Notes under the pieces: model-generated | Told to the model about the DNA's origin: nothing | The model's database searches: none | What the model saw: the letters and a program-made list of their open reading frames with translations, nothing else | Assembly (NCBI GenBank): GCA_963847575.1 | Contig: CAWKAL010000074.1 | Coordinates: forward strand, 1-45,717 | Direction of reading: 5' to 3' | DNA: 45,717 nt | Source of the DNA: JASBSR01 sp963847575 | GTDB lineage: Bacteria; Pseudomonadota; Gammaproteobacteria; SZUA-229 | Shown: one piece after another, positions 40,032 to 45,717 of the stretch | Layout of the letters: each line of letters begins with the position of its first letter | Numbering within the stretch: position 1 is the first letter of the stretch | Translations under genes and position numbers: made by a program

Positions 40032-41225
40032 ATGATGAGCAACAACCAGCATCTGATGACCACCTATGCACCGATGGACGTGTGTTTCGAACACGGTGAA
40101 GGTGCCTATTTGTTTGACAGCAATGGCAAACAGTATCTAGACGCGCTCGCCGGAATCGCCGTCTGCGGACTGGGCCATGCCCACCCAAGAGTCACTGCTG
40201 CGATTAACCAGCAGGCCGGCAAGCTGTTGCATACCTCAAATTTATACAACATTGCCAACCAGCAGGCGCTTGCAGATGCACTGTGCCGACTTTCGGGAAT
40301 GGATCGAGTGTTTTTTTCCAACTCCGGTGCCGAAGCCAATGAAGCCGCGATCAAGATGGCACGCAAATACGGCCATAGCCTTGGTATAAAACTGCCCACC
40401 ATTATCGTCATGGAAAACAGTTTTCATGGCCGCACCATGGCCACGCTTTCCGCCACGGGCAACCGCAAGGTACAGGCCGGTTTTGAACCACTGGTGCAGG
40501 GGTTCGCGCGCGCACCATATAATGACATTGAGTCAATCAGAAACATCGCGCGCAATAACAACGATGTGGTCGCAGTGATGGTCGAACCGATCCAGGGTGA
40601 AAGCGGCATTCGCTTACCCGCCGACGATTATCTCAACGCGCTGCGCAATGTCTGCGACGAAAACAACTGGCTGCTGATACTGGATGAAATACAAACCGGC
40701 ATGGCACGCACCGGAAAATGGTTTGCGTTCCAGCACAATAACATTGTGCCCGACATCATGACGCTGGCCAAGTCGCTCGGCAACGGCGTGCCAATTGGCG
40801 CCTGTGTTGCACGGGAAAAAATCGCCAGCCTGATGACGCCCGGTAGTCACGGCTCAACCTTTGGCGGCAATCCGCTGGCATGTGCAGCCGCACTCGCTGT
40901 CATCAAATCAATCGAACACGAAGAACTGCTTTCGAATGCCGCAACACTCGGCGAATACCTGCTTGCGCAGTTCAGGCAAAAACTTGACTCAGTCAAGGGT
41001 GTCACCGAAGTTCGCGGCAAAGGCCTGATGATCGGCATCGAGCTAGACCGCCCATGCAGTGAACTGGTCGCCCAGGCTTTACAACATGGACTACTGTTCA
41101 GTGTGCAGTCCGACACAACGATTCGTCTATTGCCCGCATTGATTTTCAACCAGCAGCAATGTGACACCGTGATTGAGACCGTGAGTTCACTGGTGATTAA
41201 TTATTTGCATCAGCAGGCCGCCTGA
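40032..41225 (+). CDS. argD: Acetylornithine aminotransferase
   Basis: ArgD transfers the amino group of glutamate to N-acetylglutamate semialdehyde in arginine synthesis and can also serve in lysine synthesis. The 397-residue class III PLP enzyme shows LDALAGIAVCGLGHAHPRV, FFSNSGAEANEAAIKMARKYG, SFHGRTMATLSATGN, LLILDEIQTGMARTGK (PLP Asp) and the Schiff-base Lys247 in LAKSLGNGVPIGA, then GSTFGGNPLACAAALAV. GAGGAC precedes two adjacent ATG codons (40032, 40035). It is followed after ten bases by argF, forming an arginine operon. Confidence 0.95.
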   Translation: MMSNNQHLMTTYAPMDVCFEHGEGAYLFDSNGKQYLDALAGIAVCGLGHAHPRVTAAINQQAGKLLHTSNLYNIANQQALADALCRLSGMDRVFFSNSGAEANEAAIKMARKYGHSLGIKLPTIIVMENSFHGRTMATLSATGNRKVQAGFEPLVQGFARAPYNDIESIRNIARNNNDVVAVMVEPIQGESGIRLPADDYLNALRNVCDENNWLLILDEIQTGMARTGKWFAFQHNNIVPDIMTLAKSLGNGVPIGACVAREKIASLMTPGSHGSTFGGNPLACAAALAVIKSIEHEELLSNAATLGEYLLAQFRQKLDSVKGVTEVRGKGLMIGIELDRPCSELVAQALQHGLLFSVQSDTTIRLLPALIFNQQQCDTVIETVSSLVINYLHQQAA

Positions 41226-41235
41226 GATTTTAGCC

Positions 41236-42135
41236 ATGCGACACTTTCTTACCCTGACCGATTTATCGACAACTGAATTCAAGGCGATGCTGCAACGCGC
41301 AATTGAACTCAAGGCGATACATCGTGCAGGCGAAATCTATGAACCTCTAAAAAACAAAGTACTCGCCATGGTGTTCGAAAAATCTTCGACCCGCACACGG
41401 GTTTCCTTTGAAGCTGGCATGGCACATTTTGGTGGGCATGCACTATTCCTGTCACCACGCGATACGCAGCTCGGACGTGGCGAACCCATTGAAGACAGTG
41501 CGCGCGTGCTATCCAGCATGTCCGACTGCATCATGGTGCGTACTTTTGAACACGAGAAAATTGAAAATTTTGCCGCACATTCATCCGTTCCCGTGATTAA
41601 CGGTCTGACTGATGATGTACACCCGTGCCAGTTACTCGCAGACATGCAAACCTGGCAGGAACATCGTGGTGATATCAAGGGCCGCACTGTCACCTGGGTG
41701 GGAGACGGCAACAACATGTGCCATTCATATATGCATGCTGCAAAACTACTCGACTTTAAACTCAACATAACCTGCCCCGATGGCTACGCACCGAAACAGC
41801 AGTTTATAGATGAAACTCGCGATCACGTGGAACTGTTATCAGACCCGGTCGAGGCCTGCACGAGTGCTGATTTAATTGTCACCGATGTCTGGGCCAGCAT
41901 GGGCCAGGAAGATGAACAAAATCTACGCAGCAGCGCGTTTGAACCCTACCAGGTCAATGCACATCTGATGAAGGCCGCAAATAAGGACGCCCTGTTTATG
42001 CATTGCCTGCCGGCACATCGTGGCGAAGAAGTGACTGCAGATGTTATTGACGGCACCCAAAGTGTTGTCTGGGATGAAGCTGAAAACCGCCTGCATGCAC
42101 AAAAGGCGCTGCTTGAATTTTTGCTGGTTAACTGA
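41236..42135 (+). CDS. argF: Ornithine carbamoyltransferase
   Basis: ArgF makes citrulline from ornithine and carbamoyl phosphate. The 299-residue protein shows the carbamoyl-phosphate motif FEKSSTRTRVSFE, HPCQLLADMQT, the GDGNNMCHS loop, TDVWASMGQE, and the ornithine-binding HCLPAHRGEEV. Length and motifs match a catabolic- or anabolic-type OTCase of about 300 residues; its place behind argD supports the anabolic role. The C-terminus is close to the lptD start, with a few bases between them. Confidence 0.97.
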   Translation: MRHFLTLTDLSTTEFKAMLQRAIELKAIHRAGEIYEPLKNKVLAMVFEKSSTRTRVSFEAGMAHFGGHALFLSPRDTQLGRGEPIEDSARVLSSMSDCIMVRTFEHEKIENFAAHSSVPVINGLTDDVHPCQLLADMQTWQEHRGDIKGRTVTWVGDGNNMCHSYMHAAKLLDFKLNITCPDGYAPKQQFIDETRDHVELLSDPVEACTSADLIVTDVWASMGQEDEQNLRSSAFEPYQVNAHLMKAANKDALFMHCLPAHRGEEVTADVIDGTQSVVWDEAENRLHAQKALLEFLLVN

Positions 42136-42145
42136 GAACTGCAGC

Positions 42146-44413
42146 GTGTTTGCAACCCTGGCAAACATCAGGCGAGAACCCGGTTATGTGCTGCGTCAGC
42201 TTCTGTTTGCCGGCTGCATCTGCATCCCGTTAATTCCTTGTGTTGCAAACAGCGCTGAGATTATCAGCTGCGAAGCCGCCACAGACAGCGCTGATAAACT
42301 ACCCTTCTTTGACGAAGATAAACGCGAACACATTAATATCAGCGCGGACAGTACGCGTGCGAGTAACGAAGGAAATTCAGTATTTGAAGGCAATGTTGTT
42401 ATAGAACAACACCAACGCCGCATTCAGTCCGATCATGCAGAATATAGTGATGAACTCGAAAGGGTCACACTCGACGGTCACGTTCAAATAATTAATCCTA
42501 GCCTGAATCTTTCAGCACAAAGCGGGATCATTGATATGGCATCTGGCTCGGGTGAATTCGAAGAAGTTGAATTTTCCATCATGCGCAGTGGTCTGCGAGG
42601 GCACGCCAGCACGATAAAAGCCAGTAAGGATGACTTCAGTGAATTGCAGCATTCTTATATAACCAGCTGCGCCCCTGACGACAATAGCTGGCGCCTCGAC
42701 GCAGACAAAATCAACCTTGATCACAACCAGGAATACGGTTTTGCTGATGATGTTGTTTTGCGTTTTAAAGACGTGCCTTTTTTTTACACGCCTTATATCG
42801 AGTTTCCGCTCGGAAATCGGCGACGCAGTGGTTTATTAATACCCGAGTTTGGTGATTCATCGAGTCGCGGTTTTGAAATCAGCATACCCTGGTACTGGAA
42901 TATTGCACCAAACCATGACGCCATCATTGCGCCACATTTCATGAACAGGCGCGGCACACAGCTTGATACCCAGTATCGCTTCCTGACCCGGTCCAGCGAG
43001 GGCCAGTTCGACTCGGCCTATTTGCAAAATGATGAGATCACCGGCGAAAGCCGTTACCAGGTACGCTACCAGCAGCATAATGATTTTACCGACAAGCTTA
43101 CGCTAGATGTTGATTTACAGGATGTATCTGACACTGCGTACTTTGATGATTTCAGCAACGACATCACCGGCTCCAGTACTACTCACCTTAATCGCAGTGC
43201 CAACCTGGTGTACGCAAAATCCGGCTGGCGCGCCGGCCTGTTTGCACAAACATTTGAAACTATCGATGAAAATATCCTGCTCTCAAACCGACCTTACCGC
43301 AGGCTTCCCCAGCTAAGACTGGATGGCAAGGAAAATCTTGGAAGCAGTCGGCTCGTTTTCGACTTCAACAGTGAATGGGTGGCATTTGATCACGAGGATG
43401 AAACACTGGTCACTGGCGCGCGTACAACATTAAAACCCCAGCTTTCCCTGCCGTTGCAAGGTGTTTACTGGTTTGCCAAGCCGGCCGTCAGCCTCGGCTT
43501 CACAGACTACGAAGTCGAAGATGGAAATGGTACCGCACTGTCACTCGAGCAACGCACACTGACTACCAGCAGTGTCGATGCCGGCCTGCTATTCGAGCGC
43601 CCACTGAACAACGGAATGGTGCAAACACTTGAACCCAGGCTTTATTACCTGAATGTTCCGTACGAAGACCAGGACAGCCTGCCGCTGTTCGACACCAGTG
43701 TTCCAGATTTCAGTTTCGCGCAACTATTTCGCGACAACCGTTTTAACGGCGGCGACCGAATCGGTGACGCCAATCAGCTTACGCTGGCATTGAGCTCTCG
43801 CATGCTCGACCCCGCAACCGGCAATGAAGTTTTCCGCGCCAGCCTTGGACAAATTATTTATTTTGATGATCGACGCGTCACACTGACCGGCACAGATGAA
43901 ACCACCGGGAGCTCGGACCTGATTGCAGAGCTAAGTACCAGCTGGCAGGAATGGCGCAGCACCGCCAGCCTGCAATGGGATAATGATGCCCGCCGCAGTG
44001 AAAAACAAAACTTTTTGCTGCACTACCAGTCAGACGAACACTATACAAAAAGTACGCGCATTTTTAATATTGGCTATAGATTGCGCGATGACGCAGCGGG
44101 CAGCGCCAGCAATATCGAACAAAGCGATGTCTCTTTCGTTACCCCGATCAACAAAGACTATGCGTTATTTGGCCGCTGGAACTACTCAATCAAAGACAGT
44201 CGCGATATAGACACCATTGGTGGACTGGCTTATGACAGCTGCTGCTGGTCGGTTCAAATGCTTTTACAGCGCCGGCTAAACAGCACTAACGCGACGACTG
44301 AATATGATAATTCAATCATGGTGCAACTGGTACTGAAAGGCCTGGGCAGTGTTTCAGGCAACAGTGCCAGTACCACGCTCTCACGCGCCATTCTCGGTTA
44401 CACAGAGGAATAA
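42146..44413 (+). CDS. lptD: LPS-assembly outer-membrane protein
   Basis: LptD, with LptE, inserts lipopolysaccharide into the outer leaflet of the outer membrane. About 755 residues: a signal sequence (LLFAGCICIPLIPCVANSAE), an N-terminal OstA/jellyroll domain (INISADSTRASNEGNSVFEGNVVIEQ, about residues 65-190), and a large C-terminal barrel from about residue 200. The Cys pattern for the two disulfides is present: one after the signal (IISCE), one in SYITSCAPDDNSWRL, and the adjacent pair in AYDSCCWSVQ. The start is uncertain: GTG at 42146 or GTG at 42188 both give a signal peptide; the open frame runs back into argF. It is followed directly by surA, its periplasmic chaperone. Confidence 0.95.
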   Translation: MFATLANIRREPGYVLRQLLFAGCICIPLIPCVANSAEIISCEAATDSADKLPFFDEDKREHINISADSTRASNEGNSVFEGNVVIEQHQRRIQSDHAEYSDELERVTLDGHVQIINPSLNLSAQSGIIDMASGSGEFEEVEFSIMRSGLRGHASTIKASKDDFSELQHSYITSCAPDDNSWRLDADKINLDHNQEYGFADDVVLRFKDVPFFYTPYIEFPLGNRRRSGLLIPEFGDSSSRGFEISIPWYWNIAPNHDAIIAPHFMNRRGTQLDTQYRFLTRSSEGQFDSAYLQNDEITGESRYQVRYQQHNDFTDKLTLDVDLQDVSDTAYFDDFSNDITGSSTTHLNRSANLVYAKSGWRAGLFAQTFETIDENILLSNRPYRRLPQLRLDGKENLGSSRLVFDFNSEWVAFDHEDETLVTGARTTLKPQLSLPLQGVYWFAKPAVSLGFTDYEVEDGNGTALSLEQRTLTTSSVDAGLLFERPLNNGMVQTLEPRLYYLNVPYEDQDSLPLFDTSVPDFSFAQLFRDNRFNGGDRIGDANQLTLALSSRMLDPATGNEVFRASLGQIIYFDDRRVTLTGTDETTGSSDLIAELSTSWQEWRSTASLQWDNDARRSEKQNFLLHYQSDEHYTKSTRIFNIGYRLRDDAAGSASNIEQSDVSFVTPINKDYALFGRWNYSIKDSRDIDTIGGLAYDSCCWSVQMLLQRRLNSTNATTEYDNSIMVQLVLKGLGSVSGNSASTTLSRAILGYTEE

Positions 44414-44420
44414 CAACGCA

Positions 44421-45717
44421 ATGAAAAAATTTGTTTTTATACTTACCGCCTTGTTAACGCTGCTGACACTCAGCAGCCAGCACGCTTATGCTGCGGTCCA
44501 GCTTGACGGTATTGCCGTCGTGGTCAATGAAGAAGTCATCACCCTGCGCGAACTTGAGCACCGGGTAAATGATTTCGCCAAACAGCTTCGTATCAGCCCG
44601 ACCAGCTCCTCTGATTTTGCAGCCCTCAAAAAACAGGTGCTGGAACACATGATCCAGAACCGCATTCAGCTGCAACAGGCCGCAAAACTCGGAATCACCA
44701 TCGATGACGTCAGCCTCAATCGCGTACTGGTCGCCCTGGCCGATTCAAACAAGCTGACGCTTGATCAGCTGCGAGACCGCATCCAGGCAGAAGGCATGGA
44801 CTTCACTCGCTTCCGCGAACAAAGCAGGGAGGACCTGATTATCAAGCAGCTGCAGAAACGACTGGTTTCCGACAAGATCACTGTCTCCGAACAGGAAATA
44901 AAACAGTTCGTTATTAATCGCCAGCAGGACAGTGAGAACAGCCGTTACCATGTCAACCATATCCTGATCGCCACACCCCAGACTGCCAGACCAGAAGATA
45001 TAAAAAAAGCAAAAAATAAAGCGGATAAAATCTACCAGTCCTTGGTCGCCGGTCAGAACTTTCAAGACACTGCCGTTAAGGAATCTGACGGACGCAATGC
45101 CTTGCAGGGCGGCGACCTCGGCTGGCGTGAAGCCAGTGAACTACCTGAATCTTTTGTCGAAGCATTACGTGACATGAAGACCGGCGATGTCAGCAAGCCC
45201 ATTCGCAGTGCCAGCGGTTTTCACATCATAAAGCTGGTCGAAAGTTCCAGCAGCAACAAAATGGTTGAACAGACGCACGCTCGCCACATTCTGATTCGCA
45301 CCAGCCCCGAACTGGACGACGATGGCGCGCGTGAACTACTGATCGAACTCAAACGCAAAATTGAGAACGGCGCAGATTTTGCCAGCCTTGCTACCGAATA
45401 TTCACAGGACCCCGGCTCGAAGCAAAACGGCGGCGATCTCGGCTGGGCCGACCCCGGCGCATTCGTCGAGGCATTTGAAGAAACCATGGCTACACTGCAA
45501 CCAGGTGAAATCTCTTCACCGTTTCAAAGCCAGTTCGGCTGGCATTTGATGCAGGTACTTGAACGCCGCCAGCAAAATCAGACATCCGCAACACTCGAAG
45601 CACAGGCGCGCAAACAGATTCGTAAGCGCAAGATAGATGAGGAACTACGCCTGTGGTTGCGCCGAATTCGCGACGAGGCGTTCATTGAACATATCGATCC
45701 TTCACTCATACCGCCTG
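44421..45717 (+). CDS. surA: Periplasmic chaperone/peptidyl-prolyl isomerase, cut by the window end
   Basis: SurA escorts outer-membrane proteins, notably LptD, to the BAM complex. At least 432 codons are present without a stop. It has a signal peptide (residues 1-24, cleavage after AYA), an N-terminal chaperone domain (LDGIAVVVNEEVITLRELEHRV and following, to about 165), and two parvulin domains (HVNHILIATP from about 176; ARHILIRTSPE from about 288), each ending in the FHIIKLVES / WHLMQVLERR strand. The final helix LRRIRDEAFIEHID is the family's C-terminal end, so only a few residues are missing. ATG at 44421, seven bases after lptD. Confidence 0.96.
   Translation, partial: MKKFVFILTALLTLLTLSSQHAYAAVQLDGIAVVVNEEVITLRELEHRVNDFAKQLRISPTSSSDFAALKKQVLEHMIQNRIQLQQAAKLGITIDDVSLNRVLVALADSNKLTLDQLRDRIQAEGMDFTRFREQSREDLIIKQLQKRLVSDKITVSEQEIKQFVINRQQDSENSRYHVNHILIATPQTARPEDIKKAKNKADKIYQSLVAGQNFQDTAVKESDGRNALQGGDLGWREASELPESFVEALRDMKTGDVSKPIRSASGFHIIKLVESSSSNKMVEQTHARHILIRTSPELDDDGARELLIELKRKIENGADFASLATEYSQDPGSKQNGGDLGWADPGAFVEAFEETMATLQPGEISSPFQSQFGWHLMQVLERRQQNQTSATLEAQARKQIRKRKIDEELRLWLRRIRDEAFIEHIDPSLIPP

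Overview
The window looks like a chromosomal segment of a gammaproteobacterium of moderate GC content. The evidence is the lptD-surA pair, ribonuclease T, YcgL and YcgN family proteins, a Zur/ZnuABC locus with a gammaproteobacterial-type Zur box, Mpl, CGFS glutaredoxin, and a VPLPA/PEP-CTERM-like sorting signal. I cannot name a genus. The genes are mostly core metabolism interleaved with accessory islands. There is no phage, plasmid, IS transposase, CRISPR array, rRNA or tRNA that I can support.

Layout. 1-1230: the end of nadC overlapping an acyltransferase gene. 1305-3086 (minus): an exported protein with a C-terminal sorting signal and a Popeye-like membrane protein with a cyclic-nucleotide-binding fold. 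3400-5308: an arsenic resistance operon arsR-arsC-acr3. 5387-8565: a periplasmic isoaspartyl methyltransferase coupled to a membrane protein with a spermidine-synthase-like domain. 8844-11594 (minus): a hybrid sensor kinase. 11962-16945 (minus): a TolC/adaptor/RND efflux operon whose adaptor is only 129 residues. 17083-20211: zinc homeostasis, with zur-znuC-znuB diverging from znuA around one Zur operator. 20372-25370: yjbQ, a D-2-hydroxyacid dehydrogenase, rubredoxin, thiD-thiE, hemL and ycgL. 25584-28999: a membrane-anchored cold-shock-domain protein, a diguanylate cyclase, YcgN with a small partner, and a putative outer-membrane protein. 29632-33850: ubiX-mpl-membrane protein diverging from pyrC-rnt. 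33947-39844: a response regulator with a degenerate GGDEF domain, grxD, an NAGGN-type amidotransferase, an orphan hydantoinase B and a PuuD-like membrane protein. 40032-45717: argD-argF and lptD-surA, with surA cut by the window end.

Two themes cut across the window. First, four conserved genes (nadC, arsC, thiD, pyrC) carry one-to-few-base indels that break or locally scramble the frame while both sides remain well conserved. Residual sequencing or assembly errors are the simplest explanation. Second, the intergenic spaces are rich in palindromic repeats: a composite inverted-repeat family built on CCGCAAA..ACGCAAAGG and TTGCCACAGAGG modules, 11- to 17-bp REP-like palindromes of the GGGCAnTGCCC type, an AATAATG heptamer array, and a run of at least six hairpins at 29272-29570.

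The most unusual observations are the minimal RND adaptor and two GGDEF proteins with opposite defects: one has an active site but no I-site, the other an I-site but no active site. Also unusual are the Popeye-like protein, the apparently leaderless arsR, and a terminator-like hairpin immediately after the argD promoter.
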